Positions 9,037 to 17,861 of a stretch of 64,000 bases of DNA are shown piece after piece. Both the position numbers and the translations under genes were made by a program. How positions within the stretch are numbered: position 1 is the stretch's first letter; every line of letters begins with the position of its first letter. Location: contig NZ_JABJXU010000003.1 in the NCBI RefSeq assembly GCF_013155265.1, positions 124,001 to 188,000 of the forward strand. The letters are read 5' to 3'. A model generated the notes under the pieces. The model ran no database searches and was not told the origin of the DNA. It saw nothing but the letters and a program-made list of their open reading frames with translations. This stretch comes from Enterococcus sp. MMGLQ5-1. GTDB lineage: Bacteria; Bacillota; Bacilli; Lactobacillales; Streptococcaceae.

Positions 9037-9127
9037 GATTTGTTCCCACAAACAACGCTATATCAAAAATAGTCGTAGAACAGTTCCCACATACAAGCAA
9101 CAACCCAAAATGCCCCAAGACATCAAT
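9037..9127. repeat. Diverged intergenic repeat, copy A
   Basis: This segment shares the order of short identical blocks with 11168-11247: GATTTGTTCC-ACAAAC, AAAAATA, CAACAAC and CCAAGACATCAAT. Within copy A, GTTCCCACA also occurs twice, at about 9042 and 9082. The rest of the gap up to 9306 shows no gene that I can support. The copies may be remains of an attachment or regulatory region of a former integrative element. Confidence 0.55.
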
Positions 9128-9306
9128 CTTGTCATGTCACCACATGTTGAGTGTGTAGGTCTGCTAACAAGAAAAGCTAAGAACTAGCGCTTAGAAAACG
9201 TGGTCAACGTGATTTAGCGCGTGCATACTTTCTATCTAAATGAATATTATTACAGGTAGCTGGAAAAATTAATAGCATGTATAATTTTAATAATAGAGAG
9301 AATAAA

Positions 9307-9993
9307 ATGAAGGATAATAGGCAAGATAGAAAAAATTTTTTTCAAGATATAAACACAAACTTGAAAGAGTTGGCGAAATTCTTAGATGATAAAGAAGTCG
9401 GAAAAATTCATTATTGTAAAAAATATAGGTATTTTAAGATAGATACAGATTTTGATAATATGAGAAAAGAGCTTCAAAATAAGATTAATGATCCAATTAT
9501 GAATAAATCAGATATCCAAGTAGGATGGACTGTCGAATTATGTGGAAAATCGGATAATATTACCGAAGAATTTTTTAATAGGTATATTAAAGATTTCGAT
9601 TTTAAAAATGATATCAAGCATTTTGATCATAATGATAAAGTTCATAGAGGGCACTACCTAGCGAACATGTTTAAAAATTATTTGCTTAAAGATGGATTAT
9701 CCTCAAAAAACACATCACATTTTTTTGGGAAAGGGAATATTAGAAATATTTATTTTCAGTCAGCCCAATCAAATACAAATAGTACTGACGTGAGAGGACA
9801 ATCATATTTCGAGAACGAGATTGTTAAATTTCTCAAAGAAGATGATGGTAGGAAAGTGTTGTTTCAAATCGAGGATTACAGAGTCGAAGAAAAATCTCTT
9901 GGGAGAAGAATTTTAGCTGTTTTTTTTGACGAAAATGGGAATGTATCTGATGAGTTTGGTTTTCATGTCATTATACCCAATGTTGAAATTTAA
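9307..9993 (+). CDS. DNA/RNA non-specific endonuclease-like protein (NUC / EndA type)
   Basis: A 228-residue protein whose C-terminal two thirds match the beta-beta-alpha-metal non-specific nuclease fold. The catalytic segment reads VHRGHYLANMF with the presumed general base His116 (family form D/x-R-G-H). The metal-binding segment reads FQSAQSNTNS followed by RGQSYFENEI, like the streptococcal EndA form. No signal peptide is visible, so it may be cytoplasmic or delivered by another route. ATG 9307 is chosen because AGAGAG lies 6 bases upstream; an in-frame ATG at 9277 gives 10 more residues. The gene is very AT-rich and stands alone, with no recognisable immunity partner. Confidence 0.72.
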   Translation: MKDNRQDRKNFFQDINTNLKELAKFLDDKEVGKIHYCKKYRYFKIDTDFDNMRKELQNKINDPIMNKSDIQVGWTVELCGKSDNITEEFFNRYIKDFDFKNDIKHFDHNDKVHRGHYLANMFKNYLLKDGLSSKNTSHFFGKGNIRNIYFQSAQSNTNSTDVRGQSYFENEIVKFLKEDDGRKVLFQIEDYRVEEKSLGRRILAVFFDENGNVSDEFGFHVIIPNVEI

Positions 9994-10225
9994 AGTGAAG
10001 GCATATAACAAAAACTACCTGCAAGCTATTAACTCATGTAAGAATAAAATTAGTACTTTTAAGCTAATTTGTATTTATGATATTAGAGGATGAAATTTTC
10101 TAAAGATGGTACAATACTGTACTTTCATAACTTGTTTTTTTCAAAAATAGGTCAACTGTTTTAGAATGATTTATTGATTGATAGGTACCTTATTTTGTGA
10201 GAAGAAAAGATGAGGAAGTAAATAT

Positions 10226-11157
10226 ATGATAATAGTTTCGTTTGATATTATTGCTATGGTATTAGTAATATTAGCTTTCTCATTTATCAATAATAGTTTT
10301 CAACAAAACAAGGAGAAAGTTCTCTTGAATCCTCTAGGAGAGCTTTTAACTGTCAAAGGGCATCAAATGAGTATCTATATTGAGGGAACAGGCGAAAAAA
10401 CGTTGGTTTTTCTTTCAGGAGGTGGCACAAGTTCTCCGATTTTGGACTTTAAATTGCTATATTCTCTTTTAAGTGATAAAGACCGAATTGTCATCGTTGA
10501 AAAATTTGGTTACGGTTTTAGTAATATTGTAGATGAAAAGTGAGACATTGACATTATTTTGTCAGAAATTAGAGAAGGGTTGAAAGAAGCAAATATTCAA
10601 GGTCCATTAATTCTAGTGCCACATTCTATGTCAGGAATAGAAGCAATCTATTGGGCACAAACATATCCAGATGAAATTGAAGCGATTATTGGTTTAGATA
10701 TGGCAGTTCCAGAAGCATATACTCATCTTGCCATCAACCAATTTAGCCTTAATTTGATGCAATTTGTGAACAATGTTGGACTCACTCGCTTTTTCGGCAT
10801 TGATGAAGTGGCTGCTATAAAATATGGGACGTTAACCGATAAGGAAAAAAGATTTATAAAGCGGTTTTCCATACTAAATTAATGGATACTTCAATGATTA
10901 ACGAAACAAGAGAAATTAAGAACAATGCATTGAAAGCTGGCTCTGGGTGTGTTCCACAAGTTCCAATATTGATGTTTATATCAAATGGAAAAGGAACAGG
11001 ATATGATAAAGCAACTTGGAAAAGTTTCCAGAAAAAGTATCTAAAAAGCTTTACAAGTGCTAGTTCTTTTGAATATGATTATCCGCATTATATTCACAAT
11101 TTTGTGTATAGAGATATTTCAACTAAAATGCAAATGTTTATTGATAACTTGAGATAA
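10226..11157 (+). pseudogene. Broken alpha/beta hydrolase gene
   Basis: Read together, three pieces give an alpha/beta hydrolase of about 310 residues with an N-terminal membrane anchor (MIIVSFDIIAMVLVILAFSF). The pieces include the nucleophile elbow VPHSMSG and a C-terminal histidine region (YPHYIHNF). Two lesions interrupt it. A TGA at 10541-10543 lies in frame between the first two pieces, where a related protein would likely have arginine. A one-base shift near the A tract at 10845-10850 moves the frame so that KAVFHTKLMDTSMINE continues into the last piece. Both lesions would need to be sequencing errors for the gene to be intact, so it is most likely dead. Confidence 0.8.
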
Positions 11158-11167
11158 TAAATTTTTT

Positions 11168-11247
11168 GATTTGTTCCTACAAACCATCTTTACTTAAAAA
11201 TAACCGTTGACCATTTCTCACAGGCCAACAACTCCCAAGACATCAAT
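11168..11247. repeat. Diverged intergenic repeat, copy B
   Basis: This is the shorter counterpart of 9037-9127 (about 80 versus 91 bases, with gaps), in the same orientation and also directly after a coding region. It lies in the 329-base gap between the broken hydrolase and the AraC gene. The remainder of that gap holds a terminator at 11333-11369 and nothing else that I can support. Confidence 0.5.
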
Positions 11248-11332
11248 GGTGTTATCTCAAGCGTGTTCAGACAGTGGCGTTACTCGTGAAAAAGAAGTAG
11301 GAAAAGCCTTATATCAAGGGAATTGTAGAATT

Positions 11333-11369
11333 GAGAGATTTCAGATTTTAATCTGGGTCTCTTTTTTGG
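11333..11369 (+). terminator. Terminator-like hairpin at the island edge
   Basis: GAGAGATTTCAGATT pairs imperfectly with AATCTGGGTCTC and is followed by six T residues. It separates the accessory island from the rhamnose regulator on the opposite strand. Confidence 0.65.
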
Positions 11370-11486
11370 CTTAATGACTTCTCCTTACAGAATTTCGAGA
11401 AAAGCTAGTCGTAATTTGAGAAATATGAATAATTACATTTGCTCCCGCAATAGATAGCGTTTTGTAGTCTAGCTACTAATCATTTT

Positions 11487-12341
11487 TTATTTCCATAATA
11501 TGCGATATTTTTTTGGTGTCGTATGAAGATATTTTTTGAATAGCTTAATAAAATGTGGTGCACTTGAAATGCCGAGTACATCCGCAATTTCCTCTAGGTT
11601 CATTTCTGTTTTTTTTAATAAATATTTACTTTTATCAATTCGAGTCTTATTTAGGTAATCCATTGGGGTCTCATTAAAGTATTTTTTAAAGCCCTTCGAT
11701 AAGTAACTTTCACTCACATTGAATTTTCTGGCTAGAGAATTTAAGGTGAGCTTTTTTGAATACTGCTGGTTTAAATATGTTTTAACTTGATTCAAAATAT
11801 CAGGTACTAGGCTAAAGCGAATATTCTCTTTTTCGACGATTATTCGGGTTAAGATATCAGTTAATAATTTAGCGATTAAAAATTCATTATCAGATCTGAG
11901 GCTATTTTCGTTATTGATAAGTAATTTGATATAATCTAAAATCACGTCATCCTGTGAATGAATTCGAAGATTATTATTTTTGGCAAAAATATCATAATAG
12001 TAAGCGATATTTGGACCATTAAAATGAATAAAATAATATTTCCAATTATCTTGGGTGTAGTAATAGTGTAAGTTCATGCAATCAATAAAAATAAGCGAAT
12101 TTTTATCTAATAAATATTTCTTCCCTTGATACTGTAATTCACCAGTACCAGAAACCGTGTAAAGCAATAAGAAGCTTTGTAAGCCATTGCGTTTGGTATA
12201 GTGGGTTGAATCTGTTTCAAAATAGCCAAGCTCCTGAATAAAGGCTAAGTTTTTAATAGTGTTTTCAGATGGTATTTTATATAGCCACTGAGCATTTTTT
12301 AGATTATTTGTATCTGATTCTGTTTGGTACATAATACTCAC
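11487..12341 (-). CDS. AraC-family regulator, probably of the rhamnose operon
   Basis: A 284-residue transcription factor with an N-terminal cupin-type sugar-sensing domain (about residues 45-130, with SGTGELQYQGKKY) and a C-terminal double helix-turn-helix AraC domain (about 180-284, with FNVSESYLSKGFKKYF and ADVLGISSAPHFIKLFKKY). It is divergent from rhaB across a 132-base gap. The rhaB promoter has a good -10 box but a poor -35, which fits activator control. By position it most likely activates rhaBADM-fucO in response to L-rhamnose; it is not clearly RhaS or RhaR, so no symbol is given. Start ATG at 12341 on the minus strand. Confidence 0.88.
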   Translation of the reverse strand: MSIMYQTESDTNNLKNAQWLYKIPSENTIKNLAFIQELGYFETDSTHYTKRNGLQSFLLLYTVSGTGELQYQGKKYLLDKNSLIFIDCMNLHYYYTQDNWKYYFIHFNGPNIAYYYDIFAKNNNLRIHSQDDVILDYIKLLINNENSLRSDNEFLIAKLLTDILTRIIVEKENIRFSLVPDILNQVKTYLNQQYSKKLTLNSLARKFNVSESYLSKGFKKYFNETPMDYLNKTRIDKSKYLLKKTEMNLEEIADVLGISSAPHFIKLFKKYLHTTPKKYRILWK

Positions 12342-12436
12342 TCCCCTATTTAGTATAGCTCATAGCAGATAAAAATGGTACGGGATTATATAATTTTTAT
12401 CCTTTTATAGCTAGTGAGGATGAATAAAAAAGGGAA

Positions 12437-12442
12437 TATAAT
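12437..12442 (+). promoter_or_regulatory. -10 box of the rhamnose operon
   Basis: TATAAT lies 31 bases before rhaB. The bases 17 upstream (GTGAGG) are a poor -35, so transcription probably depends on an activator such as the divergent AraC protein. Confidence 0.5.
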
Positions 12443-12473
12443 CTAGTTAATCAAGCAGAAAGTAGGAGACAGA

Positions 12474-13949
12474 ATGACTGATTATATTGCAGTAGATATT
12501 GGTGCCTCAAGTGGTCGCTTAATACAAACCGAATTTAACGGTCAAGGTAGTTTTGAGATAAGAGAAATCCATCGTTTTAAAAATGAATTTAATCAAATTC
12601 AAGGAACAGATTATTGGAATATCCAACATCTGATCAAAGAAATCTTGATTGGACTAGAAAAGGCTAAAAAAAGTGGTGTGGAATCATGTTTTATAGGTAT
12701 TGACACTTGGGCTGTTGATTATGTTCTATTAGATAAAAATGGAGACATGCTTACTAATCCAGTTGCCTATCGCGATAAGCGAACTGATCAGGCAATTGAA
12801 CTATTTCAAAAGCAGCTTGATTTGAAAAAGCTTTATCAAATGACAGGAATTCAAATTCAGCAATTTAATACGATTTTCCAATTATTGGTTGAAAAAAACC
12901 TAGCAAATGCAAAACAATTATTGCTAATACCCGATTATTTAGGTTATGTTTTCACAGGGAAAGCTGTCACTGAAAAAACCAATGCTTCAACAATGCAGCT
13001 ATTCAATTTGCAAACGAAAAAGTGGGATGCGACAATTCTTGCGACACTTGGAATTGAAGAAAGTTTGTTTCCACCTTTAGTTGAACCAGGCTACCTGCTC
13101 GGAGAAATCCGAGCAGCGAAATTTCCAACCTATGATCTGCCAAAGGCAACTTTTATTACGGTAGCAACACATGATACAGCTTCAGCTGTCGTTGGTATAC
13201 CTGCCAATTCGACTGATGATTGGGCATATGTTAGCTCGGGGACATGGTCATTGCTTGGTGTTGAAATTAATAAAGGTATTAATAATGATTTAGCATACGA
13301 AAGTAATTTTACTAATGAGTGGGGCATTTCTAATTCGATTCGGTTCTTGAAAAATATTATGGGTATGTGGTTGATTCAAGAGGTTGCTAGAGCTCAAAAT
13401 TATCAATATAGTTATGCTGAGCTTGCCAAATTAGCTAGTGGTGTTCCGGGCTTTCAGCAGTTTATTGATATTAATGACCCTATTTTTTTAAATCCCGACA
13501 ATATGATAGTGGCGATTCAAGATTACTGCCGTTATACAGAACAGAAGGTACCAGAAACAGTAGCCGAAATTAGTCGCTGTGTGTATGATAATTTAGCGCT
13601 TTGCTATGCTATCGAGCTTGAAAAGCTTGAAGAAATTACCAATCAAAAAATTAACAAATTGCATATTGTTGGTGGTGGCTCCAATAATCACTTTTTAAAT
13701 CAATTGACTGCTAATCTTTGTCAAATTGAAGTGGAAGCAGGTCCAAGTGAAGCGACGGCGATTGGTAATTTAATGGTTCAAATGATTGCAACTGAGGATT
13801 ATGCGAATTTATCAGAAGCGAGAAAAGGTATTCAAAATTCAGTTGATTTAGTAATCTTTTATCCGGAAAATAAGCTAGAGATGCAAAAAATAATTTCAGC
13901 TTATAAAAAATTTATAAAAATAAGGAGTATCGCTAATGAAAAAGATTGA
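12474..13949 (+). CDS. rhaB: L-rhamnulokinase
   Basis: This 491-residue FGGY-family sugar kinase phosphorylates L-rhamnulose to L-rhamnulose 1-phosphate with ATP in the cytoplasm. The N-terminal phosphate-1 motif DIGASSGRL and the CFIGIDTWAVDYVLLD segment are typical of RhaB. The second actin-like domain has THDTASAVVGIPA and SSGTWSLLG, and LHIVGGGSNNHFLNQ near residue 400 binds the adenine side. The length equals that of known rhamnulokinases. AGGAG at 12464-12468 supports the start. The gene overlaps rhaA by 14 bases, so the two are translationally coupled. Confidence 0.96.
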   Translation: MTDYIAVDIGASSGRLIQTEFNGQGSFEIREIHRFKNEFNQIQGTDYWNIQHLIKEILIGLEKAKKSGVESCFIGIDTWAVDYVLLDKNGDMLTNPVAYRDKRTDQAIELFQKQLDLKKLYQMTGIQIQQFNTIFQLLVEKNLANAKQLLLIPDYLGYVFTGKAVTEKTNASTMQLFNLQTKKWDATILATLGIEESLFPPLVEPGYLLGEIRAAKFPTYDLPKATFITVATHDTASAVVGIPANSTDDWAYVSSGTWSLLGVEINKGINNDLAYESNFTNEWGISNSIRFLKNIMGMWLIQEVARAQNYQYSYAELAKLASGVPGFQQFIDINDPIFLNPDNMIVAIQDYCRYTEQKVPETVAEISRCVYDNLALCYAIELEKLEEITNQKINKLHIVGGGSNNHFLNQLTANLCQIEVEAGPSEATAIGNLMVQMIATEDYANLSEARKGIQNSVDLVIFYPENKLEMQKIISAYKKFIKIRSIANEKD

Positions 13950-15192
13950 CGAGCGTTTTCTTGATGCAAAGGCTCAATATGAAGCAATTGGTGTTGATGT
14001 TGAGCTTGCATTAAAAAAATTAGGACAGACCAAAATTTCTGTTCACTGTTGGCAGGGTGATGATGTTAAAGGTTTTTTAAATCCTGAGGGTGATTTAACG
14101 GGTGGTATTTTATCTACTGGAAATTATCCAGGTGCTGCTAGGATACCAGAAGAATTACGCCAAGATTTAGAAAAAGCCTACGCCTTGATTCCGGGTAAGC
14201 ATAAATTAAATTTACATGCAATTTATTTAGATACAGACGAAGCAGTTGATTTAAATGAGCTTGAGCCAAAACATTTTGAAAAATGGGTTAAATGGGCAAA
14301 AGAACAAGGCTTAGGACTTGATTTTAATCCAACCTTCTTCTCTCATCCGATGATGAAAGATGGCTATACCTTAGCCCATCCTGATGCCAAGGTACGTGAA
14401 TTTTGGATTGAGCATGGAAAACGTGCCAGAAAAATTGCTGAATATTTTGGAAAAGAATTGGGGCAGCCTGCATATAATAATTTCTGGGTACCTGATTCAA
14501 GTAAGGACAATCCAATTGATCGTCTGTCGCCACGTCGCCGTTTAATGGCATCTTATGATGAAATTTTCTCTGAGAAAATAGATGAAAAATATACGATTGA
14601 TACCGTGGAATCAAAATTATTTGGCATTGGTGGTGAAGCTTATACCGTTGGTAGTCATGAATTTTATATGGGCTACGGCTTAACGCGTGATAAAACAATT
14701 TTAATGGATGCGGGGCATTTCCATCCAACAGAAGTGATTTCTAATAAAATTTCTAGTTTATCTTTGTTTTCTAATCGCATAATGCTCCATGTTTCACGTC
14801 CAGTACGTTGGGATAGTGACCATGTAATCATTATGGATGATGAATTGCAAGAGATTATGAAGGAAATCGTTAGAAATGATTTGTTAGATAGAACAGCAAT
14901 TGGACTTGATTTCTTTGATGGTACAATTAATCGTATTGCGGCATGGGTTGTTGGTGTCCGAAATGCTCAAAAGGCCTTGCTAAAAGCTTTACTTGAGCCA
15001 ACTGTCACCTTAAAGGAACTAGAATTAGAATTTGATTATACCAGTCGTTTAGTTTTAACTGAAGCGTATAAAGATCTGCCCTTTGGTGCGATTTGGGATT
15101 ATTTCTGTAAAGAACAAGGGGTACCTCTTGAGCTAGAATGGTATGCGGTGGTTGAAAAATATGAAGCTGAAGTATTAAAGAAACGTTATTAA
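13936..15192 (+). CDS. rhaA: L-rhamnose isomerase
   Basis: A 418-residue TIM-barrel enzyme that interconverts L-rhamnose and L-rhamnulose using divalent metal. Characteristic stretches are VHCWQGDDVKGF near residue 36, LGLDFNPTFFSHP (about 130), the metal-site region KLFGIGGEAYTVGSHEFYMG (about 225) and LMDAGHFHPTEVISNK (about 255). The length matches the family. It starts inside the end of rhaB and is followed after 33 bases by rhaD, placing it in the rhamnose operon. Confidence 0.97.
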   Translation: MKKIDERFLDAKAQYEAIGVDVELALKKLGQTKISVHCWQGDDVKGFLNPEGDLTGGILSTGNYPGAARIPEELRQDLEKAYALIPGKHKLNLHAIYLDTDEAVDLNELEPKHFEKWVKWAKEQGLGLDFNPTFFSHPMMKDGYTLAHPDAKVREFWIEHGKRARKIAEYFGKELGQPAYNNFWVPDSSKDNPIDRLSPRRRLMASYDEIFSEKIDEKYTIDTVESKLFGIGGEAYTVGSHEFYMGYGLTRDKTILMDAGHFHPTEVISNKISSLSLFSNRIMLHVSRPVRWDSDHVIIMDDELQEIMKEIVRNDLLDRTAIGLDFFDGTINRIAAWVVGVRNAQKALLKALLEPTVTLKELELEFDYTSRLVLTEAYKDLPFGAIWDYFCKEQGVPLELEWYAVVEKYEAEVLKKRY

Positions 15193-15225
15193 ATTGCAAA
15201 GCTTAGAGATATGGAGAATTTGGAA

Positions 15226-16047
15226 ATGAAAAATATTTTAGAAGCATCTTTTGTTAAGGAAATGTGTTCAATAACAAGCAATATGTATCGACTAGGTTGG
15301 GATGAGCGTAATGGCGGTAATATATCGTATCGTTTAGATGAAAGTGAAATCCTTCCCTTTATTAATCCTAAGGAAATTATTCGAACAATCCCAATGGATT
15401 TTGATGCCACAGTTTTGGCAAATCAATATTTTATCTTTACTAATAGTGGGAAATACTTTAAAAATGTTGTTGAATTTCCAGAGGATTCTTTAGGACTTGC
15501 TCGAGTTTCAGGTGATGGGAAAAATTTAGAAGTTTTATGGGGGCTTGAAAACGATAGTGCTCCAACGAGTGAGCTGCCAAGTCATTTTATGAGTCATATT
15601 GCTCGGCTTTCAGTTGACCCTGAGGCGAGAATAGTCATGCATTGTCATGCGACTCATTTGTTAGGGATGACATTTACTCATGAATTATCTGAAAATGAAT
15701 TTACTAGAACGCTTTGGGATATGTGTACAGAGTGTTTGGTGGTATTTCCAGAAGGTGTTTCTATTATTCCTTGGTTAGTTCCGGGAACCAATGAAATTGG
15801 TATCGCTACGGCTGATAAAATGAAGACAACACGTTTGGTTATCTGGCCGTTTCATGGTATTTATGGCGCTGGTCGTGATATGGATGAAGTATTTGGCTTG
15901 ATTGAAACGGCTGAAAAAGCTGCAGAAATCTATACAATTGTGAAAGCACAAGGTGGTCGCAAACAAGGGATGACAGATCAAAATTTAAGAGATTTAGCTA
16001 AAGGATTTGGTGTGTCGCCAAGAGCTGGTATTATCTCGGAGGTTTAA
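15226..16047 (+). CDS. rhaD: L-rhamnulose-1-phosphate aldolase
   Basis: A class II zinc aldolase of about 273 residues that splits L-rhamnulose 1-phosphate into dihydroxyacetone phosphate and L-lactaldehyde. It has the family's GWDERNGGN segment near residue 25, the zinc-binding MHCHATH and the later WPFHGIYGAG. ATG 15226 aligns with the usual N-terminus (MKNI) and has GGAG at 15213-15216; an in-frame ATG at 15211 would add five residues. The lactaldehyde produced is the substrate of the fucO product encoded two genes downstream. Confidence 0.95.
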   Translation: MKNILEASFVKEMCSITSNMYRLGWDERNGGNISYRLDESEILPFINPKEIIRTIPMDFDATVLANQYFIFTNSGKYFKNVVEFPEDSLGLARVSGDGKNLEVLWGLENDSAPTSELPSHFMSHIARLSVDPEARIVMHCHATHLLGMTFTHELSENEFTRTLWDMCTECLVVFPEGVSIIPWLVPGTNEIGIATADKMKTTRLVIWPFHGIYGAGRDMDEVFGLIETAEKAAEIYTIVKAQGGRKQGMTDQNLRDLAKGFGVSPRAGIISEV

Positions 16048-16050
16048 AAA

Positions 16051-16362
16051 ATGATAAAAAAAGCATTTAAGATGACTGTTTTTCCAGACAAACATCAGGA
16101 ATATGAGAAACGTCATAATGAATTATGGTCAGAAATGCGTCAAATGCTAGAGGCGCATGGCGCTAAATCTTACAGTATTTTTTTAGATAAATCAACCAAT
16201 ACTTTATTTGCATATCTTGAAATTGAAGATGAAATTTTGTGGCGCAAGGCAGCAGATACGGCAATTAATCGTAAATGGTGGGACTATATGGCTGATTTAA
16301 TGGTAACAAATGCTGATAAATCGCCAGTTGTTGTTGATTTAGAAAAAGTTTTTGAATTATAA
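16051..16362 (+). CDS. rhaM: L-rhamnose mutarotase
   Basis: A 103-residue dimeric alpha/beta-barrel protein that interconverts the alpha and beta anomers of L-rhamnose, speeding supply to the isomerase. FKMTVFPDKHQEYEKRH at the N-terminus and the tryptophan-containing INRKWWDYMADLM segment are hallmarks of RhaM. It begins 4 bases after rhaD. Its presence strengthens the assignment of the operon to rhamnose rather than fucose. Confidence 0.95.
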   Translation: MIKKAFKMTVFPDKHQEYEKRHNELWSEMRQMLEAHGAKSYSIFLDKSTNTLFAYLEIEDEILWRKAADTAINRKWWDYMADLMVTNADKSPVVVDLEKVFEL

Positions 16363-16376
16363 AAATGGAGGTAATT

Positions 16377-17531
16377 ATGGTTAACCGAATGATTTTAAAT
16401 GAAACGTCCTATTTTGGCAAAGGAGCAATTCAAGAAATTGTAGGTGAAATCAAAAAACGTCAGTTTAATAAAATATTAGTAGTAACTGATAAGGATTTAA
16501 TTAAATTTAAGGTAGCAACCAAGGTTACTGATTTATTAGATGGTGCAAGCATTGATTATGAAATATATGATGGAATTGTCCCCAATCCGACGATTGCTGA
16601 TGTTAAAGCAGGTGTTTTAGCGGCAAAGAAAGCCAAAGCAAATGCTATTGTGGCAATTGGTGGAGGTTCACCAATCGATACCGCCAAAGCAATTGGGATT
16701 ATTGTTGAAAATCCTGAATTTTCAGATGTATTGAGCTTAGAGGGTGTTGCAGATACAAAAAAACCAAGCTTACCAATTCTTGCTGTGTCAACGACTTCTG
16801 GAACTGCGGCCGAAGTCACGATTAATTATGTAATTACAGATGAAAATAGTCATCGCAAATTTGTTTGTGTTGATCCACATGATATCCCAATTGTTGCCTT
16901 TGTTGATAGTGATATGATGATGGGGATGCCAAAAGCATTGGCAGCAGCGACCGGAATGGATGCAATGACTCATGCCATTGAAGGTTATATTACCAAGGGT
17001 GCTTGGGAGTTAACAGATATGCTCCATCTTAAAGCAATTGAAATTATTGGACGTTCACTTAAAAATTCGGTCTTAGATAAAGCACAAGCAGCCAGAGAGG
17101 AAATGGCATTAGCACAATATATTGCGGGTATGGGATTTTCTAATGTCGGCTTAGGCTTAGTTCATGGTATGGCACATCCGCTTTCTGCTTGGTATAATAT
17201 CCCGCACGGCGTGGCTTGCGCATCACTTTTACCAACTATTATGAAATTCAATAAAGATTTTACTGGCGAAAAATATCGCGATATTGCGCGTGTACTTGGA
17301 GTTGAAAATGTTGATCTAATCTCGCTTGAAGCTGCTCGCAATAATGCTTGTCAAGCAATTGATGATTTAAGTAAGGCGGTGGGCATACCCGCAACGATTT
17401 CGGAACTCGGGGTTAAAGTAGAGGATATTCCACAGATTGCCGAAGATGCGCTTCGTGATGTTTGTACACCTGGAAATCCTAGAGATACAACATTAGAGGA
17501 AATTATTGAACTGTATCAATCGTTATTGTAA
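16377..17531 (+). CDS. fucO: Lactaldehyde reductase (propanediol oxidoreductase)
   Basis: A 384-residue iron-dependent group III alcohol dehydrogenase that reduces L-lactaldehyde to L-1,2-propanediol with NADH. It has the nucleotide-binding AIGGGSPIDTAKAIG, TTSGTAAEVT, and the metal-binding residues in GMDAMTHAIEGY and LVHGMAHPLSAWYNIPHG. The N-terminus VNRMILNETSYFGKGA matches FucO closely. ATG 16377 is preferred over 16365 because TGGAGG ends 5 bases upstream. It is the last gene of the rhamnose operon. Confidence 0.95.
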   Translation: MVNRMILNETSYFGKGAIQEIVGEIKKRQFNKILVVTDKDLIKFKVATKVTDLLDGASIDYEIYDGIVPNPTIADVKAGVLAAKKAKANAIVAIGGGSPIDTAKAIGIIVENPEFSDVLSLEGVADTKKPSLPILAVSTTSGTAAEVTINYVITDENSHRKFVCVDPHDIPIVAFVDSDMMMGMPKALAAATGMDAMTHAIEGYITKGAWELTDMLHLKAIEIIGRSLKNSVLDKAQAAREEMALAQYIAGMGFSNVGLGLVHGMAHPLSAWYNIPHGVACASLLPTIMKFNKDFTGEKYRDIARVLGVENVDLISLEAARNNACQAIDDLSKAVGIPATISELGVKVEDIPQIAEDALRDVCTPGNPRDTTLEEIIELYQSLL

Positions 17532-17615
17532 TGTATAAATTTACATACTAAAGCTTATTTTTATAAGTTAAGGATAATTCCAAAAAAGTTTAGTTAAAAC
17601 ATGTTTTTTTACTAA

Positions 17616-17819
17616 AAAACTAATAGAATCGCTAATATTTTAGATGAGGTCAGCTCAGCATTTGATGCTGGTATTGAAAAAATGCAAAATAATATTATGC
17701 CTCTTTTAAACAATACGTTAGCTATAGAAATTCCATATCACACAGATAATAGTTATTTAAACTAGGTAGTAATTGCTCTAGAATCAGGCGAGTGTATTTA
17801 TAAAAAAATTAAAAAGTAG
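17616..17819 (+). pseudogene. Short gene remnant
   Basis: Within the 330-base gap between fucO and the LacI gene, one frame reads ILDEVSSAFDAGIEK, continues to YHTDNSYLN, then TAG (17763-17765), then VVIALESGECIYKKIKK to a second stop at 17817-17819. The composition looks protein-like on both sides of the stop and there is no start codon with a ribosome site, so this is probably the 3' end of a decayed gene. I cannot name its family. A near-palindrome (TTTAGT...ACTAAA, 17590-17617) precedes it. Confidence 0.4.
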
Positions 17820-17850
17820 AACTTAGTTACCCTGACAAGCTCTACTTTTT
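17811..17850. terminator. Bidirectional terminator between fucO and the LacI gene
   Basis: AAAAAGTAGA (17811-17820) is perfectly complementary to TCTACTTTTT (17841-17850), giving a stem with T runs on either strand. It sits just past the LacI gene stop, so it most likely ends that minus-strand transcript and may also stop readthrough from the rhamnose operon. Confidence 0.75.
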
Positions 17851-17861
17851 AATCGGTTGAA

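Noticed and set aside
12474-17531. Fucose rather than rhamnose catabolism
   Set aside because: The isomerase, kinase, aldolase and mutarotase all carry rhamnose-type signatures; fucO is shared by both pathways.
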